DNA of 25,174 nt from JAFGGT01 sp036733165 (lineage in GTDB: Archaea; Methanobacteriota_B; Thermococci; Methanofastidiosales; NM3): the NCBI GenBank assembly GCA_036733165.1, contig DAINBB010000026.1, forward strand, positions 1 through 25,174, read 5' to 3'. How positions within the stretch are numbered: position 1 is the stretch's first letter; the number at the start of each line of letters is the position of its first letter. Positions 1 to 7,182 of this stretch are shown piece by piece. Below the pieces are notes generated by a model. The model was not told the DNA's origin, did not search any database, and saw nothing but the letters and a program-made list of their open reading frames with translations. A program made the position numbers and the translations under genes.

Positions 1-294
1 GTCAGTGTCCTTGCGAGCCCGCAGGCGGAGTCAAAGGTGATGGATGTGATATTCACCGAGACGACGACGCTTGGGATAAGGAGGCAAAGCATCAACAAGA
101 TATCTCTCTACAGGGACGAAAGCATTCTTAAAACGAGATATGGGACCGTAAGACTTAAACATGCCTTTCATAATGGAATAAGGATAAAGACAAAACCCGA
201 ATACGAGGACTGCAAGTTGCTTGCAAGGGCGAACAATATCCCGATCACTGCAGTCTACAAAGAGATAAACAGATTACTCGGTGATGAAAGATAA
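1..294 (+). CDS. larC: LarC C-terminal part (nickel insertion protein), 5' truncated
   Basis: The frame is open from base 1 to the TAA at 292-294, so this is the last 97 codons of a gene that starts before the window. The residues TETTTLGIRR, followed by a YGTVRLK strand and KPEYEDCKLLAR, match the C-terminal domain of LarC (DUF111 family). In that family LarC is a CTP-dependent cyclometallase that inserts nickel into the pincer nucleotide. The start of the family protein, including any His-rich region, is outside the window. It is followed directly by larE and larB, which supports the call. The internal GTG/ATG at 37-42 is not a real start, because conserved sequence continues upstream of it. 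The family call is fairly sure; activity cannot be judged from a fragment. Confidence 0.85.
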   Translation, partial: VSVLASPQAESKVMDVIFTETTTLGIRRQSINKISLYRDESILKTRYGTVRLKHAFHNGIRIKTKPEYEDCKLLARANNIPITAVYKEINRLLGDER

Positions 295-1142
295 AACGAA
301 AGTACGGCCTGCTCAAGGATTACATACTCTCTCTGCGCAAGGTGGCGGTCGCCTTCTCCGGCGGCGTGGACAGCACGTTCCTTCTCAAGGTGGCGGCGGA
401 TGCCCTCGGAGGGGACGTATTGGCAATTACAGTAGTGTCACCTTACATTCCGAAATGGGAGATAGAGGAGGCACAGGCCTTCACTAAGGAGCTTGGGATA
501 CAACATAAGCTCCTGAGGGTGCCCATCAACAGTGAACTGTGCAACAATCCAGAGAACAGGTGCTACATCTGCAAGAAGATAATGTTCTCCATGATGAGCG
601 ACCTTGCAAATAGCTTGGGCTTCCCTGATGTGCTTGATGGCACCAATCAAGATGATCTCAACGATTACAGGCCAGGTATCGCAGCACTGTCCGAGATGGG
701 CATACTGACACCGCTCCTGGACCTGCATTTCTCCAAGAAAGAGATACGAGAGATGTCCCATGAGCTCGGGCTCTCCACATGGGACAAGTCCGCCTATGCA
801 TGCCTTCTGTCAAGGATACCTTATGGGCAGCTGATCACCCTGGACGACCTGCGGAGGATCGAGGACGCGGAAAGGTATCTCATGGATCGAGGCTTCCGCT
901 GGATAAGGGTCAGGTCCCACGGGGACCTTGCACGGATAGAGGTCGAGCGAGAGGAACGTTACAGGATGTTCAACGATAATCTTCTTGACCAGATAGACCT
1001 CAAGCTCCGGGAACTGGGGTACAAATATGTTACCTTCGACCTGGGCGGATATCGCGTGGGCAGCCTTAACGACCAGATCGAAAGAAAGGGAGGTTCGTAC
1101 CATAGTGGGTCCCTTAAGGAAGGCGCTGGAGGAACTTCGTGA
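291..1142 (+). CDS. larE: LarE, ATP-dependent sulfur transferase for the nickel-pincer cofactor
   Basis: The protein has a PP-loop ATPase motif SGGVDS near residue 23 and the LarE signature GTNQDDLNDYRPG. The motif SAYACLLSRIPYG places a cysteine (about residue 171) where the sacrificial cysteine of the Lactobacillus enzyme lies. An extra NRCYICKK motif (about residues 91-94) gives three cysteines. This resembles LarE forms known to hold a [4Fe-4S] cluster that relays sulfide, so a catalytic rather than sacrificial mechanism is inferred. The first canonical start is GTG at 342, but this would begin inside the first beta strand. In-frame sequence upstream reads KYGLLKDYILSLRKV, as in homologues, back to an ATA at 291 that follows GGTGAT by 5 nt and overlaps the larC stop as ATAA. 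I therefore place the start at 291, with 342 as the conservative alternative. Confidence 0.9.
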   Translation: MKRKYGLLKDYILSLRKVAVAFSGGVDSTFLLKVAADALGGDVLAITVVSPYIPKWEIEEAQAFTKELGIQHKLLRVPINSELCNNPENRCYICKKIMFSMMSDLANSLGFPDVLDGTNQDDLNDYRPGIAALSEMGILTPLLDLHFSKKEIREMSHELGLSTWDKSAYACLLSRIPYGQLITLDDLRRIEDAERYLMDRGFRWIRVRSHGDLARIEVEREERYRMFNDNLLDQIDLKLRELGYKYVTFDLGGYRVGSLNDQIERKGGSYHSGSLKEGAGGTS

Positions 1143-1842
1143 CGGAAAGCGGGATGTTGAGTCCGTCATGGATCTTTTCAGAGACAGATACGATGACCTA
1201 GGTTACGCCAAGGTGGACCTCTCGAGAGAGGACAGGGTGGGATACCCCGAGGTCATATACTGCGAGGGGAAGACCTCGTCCCAGATCAAGGGCATAGTCT
1301 CGTCGATGCTTTCCGGTGGGTCGAACATACTTGCCACCAGGGCGGACAGGGATGCCTTTGAGGCTATAAGGGAGGTCTCGGAGGACGCCCGCTACAACGA
1401 ACTGGCGAGAATGGTCGTTATCAAAAGGAACGATGTGCCAGCCCCCGATACCTACATCGCATTGGTCACGGCGGGCACTTCGGACATGCCCGTGGCGGAA
1501 GAGGCGATGGAGACTGCGAGGATCCTCGGAAACGAGGTCAGGCTTTTTGCAGACGTCGGCGTGGCAGGACTGCACCGTCTTATGGTGAACCTGGACGAGA
1601 TACGAAGCGCCAAGGCGATCATAGTGGTCGCGGGAATGGACGGCGCCCTTCCGAGCGTCCTTGGCGGCCTTGTGGACAGACCGGTGATCGCGGTCCCGAC
1701 GAGCGTCGGGTACGGCGCAAGCTTCAATGGGCTCTCCGCCCTTCTTGCGATGCTCAACAGCTGCGCGGGCGGCGTATGCGTCGTGAACATAGACAACGGA
1801 TTCGGGGCAGGTTACCTTGCCAGCATGATAAACAGGCTATGA
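1105..1842 (+). CDS. larB: LarB, nicotinate adenine dinucleotide carboxylase/hydrolase
   Basis: The C-terminal two thirds resemble the AIR carboxylase PurE fold, with the motif VTAGTSDMPVAEEA and the later segments VAGMDGALPSVLGGL and PTSVGYGASF that typify LarB. The family carboxylates nicotinic acid adenine dinucleotide and hydrolyses it, the first step towards the pincer nucleotide used by LarA-type enzymes. GTG at 1105 is preferred because a GGGAGG site lies about 11 nt upstream and the protein then begins PLRKALEEL, as homologues do. The frame is open further upstream, inside larE. The gene overlaps the end of larE by 38 nt, so the two are cotranscribed. No larA is visible here, so the client enzyme must be encoded elsewhere. 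Confidence 0.88.
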   Translation: MGPLRKALEELRDGKRDVESVMDLFRDRYDDLGYAKVDLSREDRVGYPEVIYCEGKTSSQIKGIVSSMLSGGSNILATRADRDAFEAIREVSEDARYNELARMVVIKRNDVPAPDTYIALVTAGTSDMPVAEEAMETARILGNEVRLFADVGVAGLHRLMVNLDEIRSAKAIIVVAGMDGALPSVLGGLVDRPVIAVPTSVGYGASFNGLSALLAMLNSCAGGVCVVNIDNGFGAGYLASMINRL

Positions 1843-1949
1843 ATGCGGCCAGGGGCCCATAACATACCTTGACCTGCCCATGATTGCACCACAACAATTA
1901 TATTTATAAATGCCCGAGCCAATTTATCATAATATTAATAAATAATAAT

Positions 1950-1963
1950 ATGATAATATATTA
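1950..1963 (+). promoter_or_regulatory. AT-rich TATA region for the gene at 1989
   Basis: The segment GATAATATATTAA is centred roughly 30 nt before the ATG at 1989, as expected for an archaeal TATA box driving a nearly leaderless mRNA. It overlaps the right arm of an imperfect AT-rich inverted repeat (1925-1955). The repeat could be an operator or simply low-complexity DNA. Confidence 0.45.
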
Positions 1964-1988
1964 ATTTGATTACCTGGATGGATTCTTT

Positions 1989-2744
1989 ATGGGAACTGGT
2001 GACATATCATCTTCAAATCATGGAATAATAAAGATAATCTTGCTGATAGCCCTGCTCTTGTCTTCCGGACTCTTTCTTGGGCAATTGATCGCGGGACCGA
2101 TTTCCGATGATCATTCCTCCGACGATGTCGTGACCATACCCGACACTGACGGCGACGGCTGGAACGATGAGGAAGAGCTGTTGGCTGGCACAGATCCGGA
2201 GAATCCAGATACTGACGGAGATGGCATCATAGATCCAGAAGATAATAACGCGCTGGTCCCTCTCAGCACCACACCGCCGACCACCACGTCAGCACCCACG
2301 ACGCTGCCACCTACCACGACATCCCCGCCGACCACCACGTCAGCACCCACGACGCTGCCACCTACCACGACATCCCCGCCGACCACAACTCCGGCCCCCG
2401 AACAAGGAACGACAATCGAAGTTTACCACTTCCATGCCACCCATCAATGCACCTCGTGCAAATTGCTTGGAGAATACGCCTATTACACGATAATAACATA
2501 CTATGGGGACGAGTATGAGGAGGGCAAGATAACATTCTCGAGTTGCGACTACGAGGATGATGAGAACTCGGAACTGGTGGAGTGGCTCAATGTCTATGGT
2601 TCAAGCATCTTCGTGATAGTGAGATGGGACGACGGCCAGACAGAGGTATTCAATCCGACAAACATGCTTTGGACATATATCTCTAACAAGAGCGCCTTTG
2701 CGGTCCACTTCAAGGACTATCTGAAGGAGAAACTTTGCCTATAG
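1989..2744 (+). CDS. Membrane-anchored calcium-repeat and thioredoxin-like (ArsF-like) protein
   Basis: Residues 13-36 form one N-terminal membrane segment. Residues 50-86 hold two thrombospondin type 3-like calcium loops (DTDGDGWNDEEELLAGTDP, then DTDGDG). Residues 94-137 are a Thr/Pro linker, probably a cell-surface stalk. Residues 142-251 look like a thioredoxin-like domain with a CTSC redox pair (C154, C157) after the strand IEVYHFHA. This resembles the proteins named nitroreductase subunit ArsF. C186 and the penultimate residue C250 are further cysteines. The next gene overlaps and encodes a CcdA/ArsG-like membrane protein, so a redox relay across the membrane is inferred. The substrate is unknown. 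ArsF is a name by similarity only, and the calcium repeats and stalk are not part of ArsF as I know it. Confidence 0.7.
   Translation: MGTGDISSSNHGIIKIILLIALLLSSGLFLGQLIAGPISDDHSSDDVVTIPDTDGDGWNDEEELLAGTDPENPDTDGDGIIDPEDNNALVPLSTTPPTTTSAPTTLPPTTTSPPTTTSAPTTLPPTTTSPPTTTPAPEQGTTIEVYHFHATHQCTSCKLLGEYAYYTIITYYGDEYEEGKITFSSCDYEDDENSELVEWLNVYGSSIFVIVRWDDGQTEVFNPTNMLWTYISNKSAFAVHFKDYLKEKLCL
2279..2380 (+). repeat. Perfect 51-bp tandem duplication in the Thr/Pro linker
   Basis: Units 2279-2329 and 2330-2380 are identical base for base, and the first bases of a third unit follow. Each unit encodes 17 residues of the linker (TTTSAPTTLPPTTTSPP), so copy-number change keeps the reading frame and alters stalk length. 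Perfect identity suggests a recent duplication. Confidence 0.95.
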
Positions 2745-3652
2745 ATTTCATAGAACAACTTGCATTCAGTTCTTCGATGCCCCTGATATCCGCATTCTTC
2801 ATAGGATTGGCCACCGCCATATCCCCATGCGCCTTTGCAGCTAATGTCGCCGCCATTGGTTACATTTCTAGAAACATCGACAATCCACTGAAATCCTTGA
2901 GGTCAGGCATAATGTTCACGCTGGGAAGGACAGTTACCTATATGGCGATAGGCATGGTCATGATCATCGCGGGAAGGGTTATAGGATCTCTGGCCAGGGA
3001 CACCCAAACCTATAGCAATATCATAATAGGGCCGATCCTCCTTTTGATCGGTCTCGTATTCATGGGGGTCATATCTTTCAACATGGCCCCTGACGCAGGT
3101 ATAATATCAAGGGCGATGAAATGGTTTAACAACAAGGGGGAGGCGGGCGCCTTCCTGATGGGGGCTGTTTTTGCGTTTGCGTTCTGCCCATATTCAGGCT
3201 TGATGTTCTTCGGGCTCTTGATACCACTGGCCTTGGGTTCTTCCTACGGCATGATTCTTCCAGGAATATTTGGGATTGGCGTAAGCATACCTGTCCTGAT
3301 ATTTGTCGGACTCTTATACTTCAGTGCGTCCAGGGCTCGCAACTATGGCAGATTCATCAGCAGCATATGGCCGGCGGCCAGCATACTGATAGGCACGGCC
3401 CTGATCATAGTTGGGACATACTACATATCGCCATACATCGAATCAAGGGTCGACATCACATACGTTTTTGAGTTGCTGTGCGCCATGATCCTTAGCTTTT
3501 CCGGTCTGGTCCTCCTAAGAAGGCACGATAAGGATACTGATGGCAACACCCGTGGCCAGTCCGGGGGAAAAGATCATTATCAGGACACGAGCGATGTTAC
3601 GGACGGGCCATACCTGCAAGAGAAAGGTATTCCTAGGTCGCCCATCAACTAG
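2735..3652 (+). CDS. CcdA/DsbD-like or ArsG-like membrane protein
   Basis: This is a polytopic membrane protein of 305 residues with about seven hydrophobic segments. Cysteines occur in two of them: C32 in TAISPCAFAANVAAIGYIS and C151 in FAFCPYSG. Paired intramembrane cysteines are the hallmark of CcdA/DsbD-type electron carriers. The TAISPC..A.N.AAIGYIS block also matches proteins annotated as ArsG-family permeases, which sit next to ArsF. The start is TTG at 2735, with AAGGAG a few bases upstream and a 10-nt overlap with the upstream gene. ATG at 2777 is a weaker alternative because it lies at the start of the first membrane segment. The polar tail of about 50 residues (from about 255) is unusual. 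Electron supply to the thioredoxin-like partner is the likely role; arsenical efflux cannot be excluded. Confidence 0.75.
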   Translation: MPIDFIEQLAFSSSMPLISAFFIGLATAISPCAFAANVAAIGYISRNIDNPLKSLRSGIMFTLGRTVTYMAIGMVMIIAGRVIGSLARDTQTYSNIIIGPILLLIGLVFMGVISFNMAPDAGIISRAMKWFNNKGEAGAFLMGAVFAFAFCPYSGLMFFGLLIPLALGSSYGMILPGIFGIGVSIPVLIFVGLLYFSASRARNYGRFISSIWPAASILIGTALIIVGTYYISPYIESRVDITYVFELLCAMILSFSGLVLLRRHDKDTDGNTRGQSGGKDHYQDTSDVTDGPYLQEKGIPRSPIN

Positions 3653-3742
3653 GCACTATGGTCTCTGCGAGCGGGCATGTCACTTCCACGAATCTACCTT
3701 TCGCCTGTCATGGCGGATAAGGATATGAGTGGCTTATTTCCT

Positions 3743-3780
3743 AAATTATAAATACCCTATCATATCATTATTGATGGTGA
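3743..3780 (+). promoter_or_regulatory. TATA box and GGTGA site for the Cache lipoprotein gene
   Basis: AAATTATAAATACC at 3743-3756 is a good archaeal TATA box. GGTGA at 3776-3780 lies 4 nt before the ATG at 3785. The transcript would therefore be leaderless or have a very short leader. Confidence 0.55.
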
Positions 3781-3784
3781 ACTT

Positions 3785-4285
3785 ATGTTGAAGACACACA
3801 GAGGAGCACTATTTCTGACATCAGTGTTATTAGTAATGGCATGCATTCTCTCCGGGTGCATCGGTCCTGACGGTGCCGATGACAAGAAGGCCGAGATCGA
3901 GGAACTCGTAGGCAACGCCTGCGAGATGATAGAGGAAGAGGGTCCGGATTTCTTTCCTGAGCTTAGAGAGGAGGGCGGGGAATGGTGGAATGGAGACACA
4001 TACATATTTGTATGGCAGACGGACGGTCTTAGGTTGGTGTATCCCCCCGACACCTCGGGCGAGGGTGTAGATATGTCGGGGCTCGTCGACTCTGAAGGCA
4101 AGGCCATAGGCGAGTTGTTCATAGAGACTGCGACGCAGGAACCATACTATGGATGGGTGGAGTATATCTGGCCAAAGCCGGACGGCGACACACCTGAAGA
4201 GAAACACACCTACATCAAGAAGGCGGAGTATGGGGGCGTGGAATATCTTGTAGGTTCAGGTTATTATCTATCAGACACGGAGTGA
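3785..4285 (+). CDS. Lipoprotein with a single Cache sensor domain
   Basis: The signal peptide ends in a lipobox, LSGC, with C25 as the likely lipidated residue. The remaining 140 residues resemble a stand-alone single Cache domain: a helix (EIEELVGNACEMIEEEG), then WNGDTYIFVWQTDGLRLVYPP, then YYGWVEYIWPKP and a final strand EYLVGSGYYL. Cache domains bind small extracellular ligands, usually at the front of chemoreceptors or kinases. Here there is no transmembrane or signalling output. A ligand-binding surface protein, possibly working with a separate receptor, is inferred. The gene has its own promoter and no cotranscribed neighbour. Confidence 0.75.
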   Translation: MLKTHRGALFLTSVLLVMACILSGCIGPDGADDKKAEIEELVGNACEMIEEEGPDFFPELREEGGEWWNGDTYIFVWQTDGLRLVYPPDTSGEGVDMSGLVDSEGKAIGELFIETATQEPYYGWVEYIWPKPDGDTPEEKHTYIKKAEYGGVEYLVGSGYYLSDTE

Positions 4286-4563
4286 TCGATCACTCTTCTC
4301 TCTTCTTGAATAAAATATATCTCAAGATTATTTTCATATTGACTATCTTATCATTATTTTTACTAGATTTATAATATGTAATTAAACAAATCCAGTTTAT
4401 GATATCATGGTTTGTAGTGATTTGAAATAAGGAAAATCGGCTGCTTGTAATATTTTGTTTATAAATGTCCTTTTAAATGATTTCAGTTTGATGTTTTTTC
4501 CCATTATGGATCATTTAAAGATTCGGGATAAGCTTGATATAATTTTGAAACATTCTTATTACC

Positions 4564-5730
4564 ATGAAGAGGCTAGCCGTGGCCCTCCTGTTGGTCTTGT
4601 TGATGTCTATATTCTCAGGATGCATCAGCTCAGGCTCCGGGACTGCTGTACCTGAGACCACCCAGGCCCCCACGACAACGCCAGCTCCCACTGAGCCTCC
4701 ATACACTATCCAGCTCGCCGATGTGTGGGCACTCGACGTCGGGAGCGAACCTGAGTTTCCCCCAATTCTTGTGAATGATTCCATCTGTGTCATCACGGGA
4801 GAGCGCATCCTACTCGTCTCGGGAGAGGGCTTATTGCTATGGAATGAATCGTTATCTGGTGATATGGAAATATCACCAATTCCTGACGGCGACTCCATCT
4901 ACATTGTGTATTCAGACGGTCGTGTAGAGCGTCGGGACAGTGCCACCGGCGAGGTCGTGTGGATACAGTCCCTTGATGCCTATCCGCCTGTGCCTGTGTG
5001 CGCATACGGGGAACGCCTGTACGTTTCATCGGGCAGATGCCTCCTGCGTCTGTATGCTGATACGGGCGATGTCGCATGGCGTACCGAACTCCCAGATGGC
5101 GCTGTTGACACATCCATCGTTGCCATGGGTGACCGATTGCTTGTCGACACGTTCGCCCACAACGTGACTGTTGTAGACGCCGAAACGGGGACGATACTCG
5201 ACAATTGGGATGGGCGCTGCGATATGGGGTACCTCTTCGTGCACGACGATTCGGTGTACGCGATGGGTGGATTTTGCCTCACCTGCATTGATGCCGATTC
5301 CGGAAACGCAATATGGGAGTACATATTTCCTGAGAGGGGCTCATGGACTCCCGCATTCGTCGACTACCCTTATGCATTTATTTCCACGATAGACGACCAA
5401 GTCCTGTGCATCGATATGGGGTCAGGAATGCTCATCTGGAGCGACGACGCCATGTATCGTGCAGGGTTGGCCATCTCAGACAAAGTCCTTATCACAGGCA
5501 TCGCCTTTATTCCTGATATATATAAGATAGACCAAGGAATGTGGGATCCTAATTCCGTTACTCCCCCCGGAACACAAGAACGCGAACTCGTGGCGTGGGA
5601 CGTCAGTACAGGCGAACGATTAGTGTCTATACCAGCGGACCAGGACCTTAAGTGGCCCATGGCCATCGGTGATCAATTTATTTTCTTGAATGAGACCCAA
5701 CTTGTGTGTTATCGCGTGGAGTATGGGTAA
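4564..5730 (+). CDS. Beta-propeller (PQQ/WD-like repeat) lipoprotein
   Basis: The signal peptide carries the lipobox FSGC, with C20 lipidated, followed by a Thr/Pro linker (residues 28-45). From about residue 50 there are repeated units of the form DxxTGExxW (DSATGEVVWI, YADTGDVAWR, DAETGTILDN, DADSGNAIWE, DVSTGERLVS), which indicates a PQQ-like beta-propeller of six to eight blades. Such proteins act as outer-surface scaffolds or binding proteins; no catalytic residues are evident. A TATA-like GATATAATTTT lies about 24 nt before the ATG, so the transcript is probably leaderless. Arginine is coded mostly by CGN triplets, unlike most neighbours, which suggests acquisition by transfer. The exact function is not known. 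Confidence 0.75.
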   Translation: MKRLAVALLLVLLMSIFSGCISSGSGTAVPETTQAPTTTPAPTEPPYTIQLADVWALDVGSEPEFPPILVNDSICVITGERILLVSGEGLLLWNESLSGDMEISPIPDGDSIYIVYSDGRVERRDSATGEVVWIQSLDAYPPVPVCAYGERLYVSSGRCLLRLYADTGDVAWRTELPDGAVDTSIVAMGDRLLVDTFAHNVTVVDAETGTILDNWDGRCDMGYLFVHDDSVYAMGGFCLTCIDADSGNAIWEYIFPERGSWTPAFVDYPYAFISTIDDQVLCIDMGSGMLIWSDDAMYRAGLAISDKVLITGIAFIPDIYKIDQGMWDPNSVTPPGTQERELVAWDVSTGERLVSIPADQDLKWPMAIGDQFIFLNETQLVCYRVEYG

Positions 5731-6118
5731 CGGCGATTATATTTGAAATATAGGAAAGACTTAGGAAAACAATACAAATCGAAAAATAGAAATCTGAAAC
5801 ATTTTCCAACAAAACACTACAGTTTTGACTTCAAAAATGGATGTGTAAAATCACACAAAAATAAACCGGTTTTTTTCCTCAATCGGTTGTTTTAATATTT
5901 TTTACCGTTTAGAATTCTAAAGTATGAATATAGGCTTCTCAAAATTATTTTAACAATCCATGATTTTCATCAAAATACACATAATTTCTGTTGTCAAAAA
6001 TAACAGTATGAATTCTGAAATTTTCTAAATATTTCTGTCTCTGCATCAAAATGAAGAAAATGAAAAGGGTTGTTTTTCCCAACCTGTTTGGTCTTGTAAG
6101 GCTGGCTTGGCATAGCAA

Positions 6119-6142
6119 AAATTTATATACTATGTTTCATAG
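6119..6142 (+). promoter_or_regulatory. Probable promoter and operator of the first zinc-ribbon gene
   Basis: A TATA box (ATTTATATAC) abuts a 5-bp inverted repeat with a 3-nt centre (CTATG-TTT-CATAG). The position, just downstream of TATA, would suit a repressor site. The assignment rests on pattern only. Confidence 0.4.
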
Positions 6143-6223
6143 CATTTATGCCCTTTACTCAAACAATGTGTATATCTAAGAGTTTAACCTTTGGAGATTC
6201 ACGTTATTTAGATGGGATTATAA

Positions 6224-6243
6224 TTTAAAAGAGGTGAAAATCC
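6224..6243 (+). promoter_or_regulatory. Strong ribosome binding site shared with the paralogue
   Basis: TTTAAAAGAGGTGAAA followed by ATCC and ATGGG matches 8442-8466 at 24 of 25 positions (A versus C in the spacer). GAGGTGA is a near-complete complement of the archaeal 16S 3' end. A full Shine-Dalgarno and a long leader are unusual here, because many first genes in the window look leaderless. Confidence 0.75.
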
Positions 6244-6405
6244 ATGGGATATGACGATCGAAGGCCACGAAGAGATTTTGGGCCACGCGAAATGCATAAA
6301 GCAGTTTGTGCAGATTGTGGAGAGGAATGTGAAGTTCCTTTCAAGCCGTCAGAGGACAGACCAGTATACTGTCAAGAATGTTACAAGAAACATAGGAAAT
6401 ACTAA
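6244..6405 (+). CDS. CxxC-x17-CxxC zinc-ribbon microprotein, copy 1 (53 aa)
   Basis: ATG at 6244 opens a 53-codon frame ending in TAA. The protein has a basic N-terminus (MGYDDRRPRRDFGPREM), then CADC, 17 residues including ECEVPFKP, then CQEC and a basic tail. The spacing fits the CxxC-x17-CxxC family found in archaea and some bacteria, inferred to bind one zinc ion. An Arg-rich N-terminus with a zinc ribbon suggests nucleic-acid or ribosome binding, but the role is not known. A strong GAGGTGA site lies 8 nt upstream. A second, closely similar gene lies at 8462. An overlapping longer frame at 6251-6508 is a shadow without coding features. Confidence 0.85.
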   Translation: MGYDDRRPRRDFGPREMHKAVCADCGEECEVPFKPSEDRPVYCQECYKKHRKY

Positions 6406-6587
6406 TCATATTAGATTATTTTCTATTTTTCTCTCTTTTTTCATATCATATATTGTTCTTCTTGAATTTATGAAGGAACAGTTTTCCCGAGATCAGAAAA
6501 TTCGTTGATTCCTTGTAATTTGTTATAATGTTCTCTCTGATCCAAAATTCGAAAGATTTTATAGCATACATTGCCCTAACTACAAAC

Positions 6588-7088
6588 ATGGGTCATCTCA
6601 ATGAATACATGGATGAATATAGGAGACAGTTAGAGAAAGGAGATATAACGAAGGCATATAGGGGATTGATGGAATACATCATGGGCCTGAGAACGCATTT
6701 CAAAAACAAGTATCCCGATTGTTCCGTCTCAAGCATCTATCAAGGATACATGGACATGACGTACTTCTCCTTCAATCCCGATTCTATCAAGGGCCGCAAA
6801 CTGAAGGTCGCGATAGTCTTTCTCCATGAGACGTTCAGATTCGAGGCATGGCTTGCGGGATACAACAGGCAGGTCCAGAAAAGCTACTGGAAACTTTTTA
6901 AAGAGGGCGATTGGGACAAATACCGCCTGGTCCCGACCACCGAGGGCGTTGACTCCATCATGGAGCACACATTGATCGACGATCCTGACTTCAGCGATCC
7001 AGATGCCTTGACAAGGCAGATCGAGGAAGGCACATTGGCGTTTATCAAGGACGTTGAGGACTTTCTATCCGGCGAGGGGAACATATAG
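6588..7088 (+). CDS. DUF7000-like protein of unknown function
   Basis: The 166-residue product contains HLNEYMDEYRRQLEKGDI, AYRGLMEYIMGLRTHF, IYQGYMDMTYFSF, KLKVAIVFLHETFRFEAWLAGYNRQVQ and YWKLFKE. I recall this pattern from the family named DUF7000, common in bacteria and methanogens; no function is established. It is soluble with no signal peptide. The start at 6588 is chosen because homologues begin near HLNEY and because a TATA-like TTTTATAG (6557-6564) lies 27 nt upstream, making the mRNA leaderless. An in-frame ATG at 6528 would lie upstream of that promoter. The invariant-looking His, Glu and aromatic residues in HETFRFEAWLAGYN might form a binding pocket (inference). Confidence 0.8.
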   Translation: MGHLNEYMDEYRRQLEKGDITKAYRGLMEYIMGLRTHFKNKYPDCSVSSIYQGYMDMTYFSFNPDSIKGRKLKVAIVFLHETFRFEAWLAGYNRQVQKSYWKLFKEGDWDKYRLVPTTEGVDSIMEHTLIDDPDFSDPDALTRQIEEGTLAFIKDVEDFLSGEGNI

Positions 7089-7120
7089 AGGTTGCCACGT
7101 CCGTGAATGACAAATATCCT

Positions 7121-7172
7121 ATAGCAGGGATGATTCCTCCGTCCCCGCTATGAAAATGAATAAGAAAAAGGG
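7121..7172. terminator. Hairpin and T-rich tract between convergent genes
   Basis: ATAGCAGGGA (7121-7130) pairs with TCCCCGCTAT (7142-7151) with one mismatch and an 11-nt loop, downstream of the gene ending at 7088. On the minus strand the gene ending at 7183 is followed by a CTTTTTC-type T-rich tract (about 7172-7150), which would serve archaeal termination. Confidence 0.5.
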
Positions 7173-7182
7173 TAGGGAAAGG

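Larger units (their letters stand above)
5731..6243 (+). other. AT-rich gene-free region before the first zinc-ribbon gene
   Basis: I see no convincing gene in these 513 bases. The left part contains many A/T runs and small inverted repeats, such as TGTGTAAAATCACACA near 5841. The right part carries a TATA-like AAATTTATATAC (6119-6130), immediately followed by the inverted repeat CTATGTTTCATAG (6130-6142). CATAGCA occurs at 6111 and 6138. These sites look like the promoter and a possible operator of the zinc-ribbon gene at 6244, giving a leader of about 95 nt. Confidence 0.5.

Noticed and set aside
1925..1955. AT-rich inverted repeat as a defined operator
   Set aside because: The arms are imperfect and made of A/T only, so chance is likely.
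2111..2386. Minus-strand frame with Val/Gly repeats
   Set aside because: It is the antisense of the Thr/Pro repeat region; the repetition explains its length.
4455..4655. Open frame overlapping the start of the beta-propeller gene
   Set aside because: It lies mostly in AT-rich leader DNA, has no family features, and overlaps a better gene in another frame.
5731..6243. Mobile-element remnant or RNA gene in the AT-rich region
   Set aside because: No terminal repeats, transposase fragment, tRNA-like cloverleaf or stable GC-rich stem was seen.
6251..6508. 85-residue plus-strand frame
   Set aside because: It is out of frame with the zinc-ribbon gene, whose cysteine pattern and ribosome-binding site are convincing.
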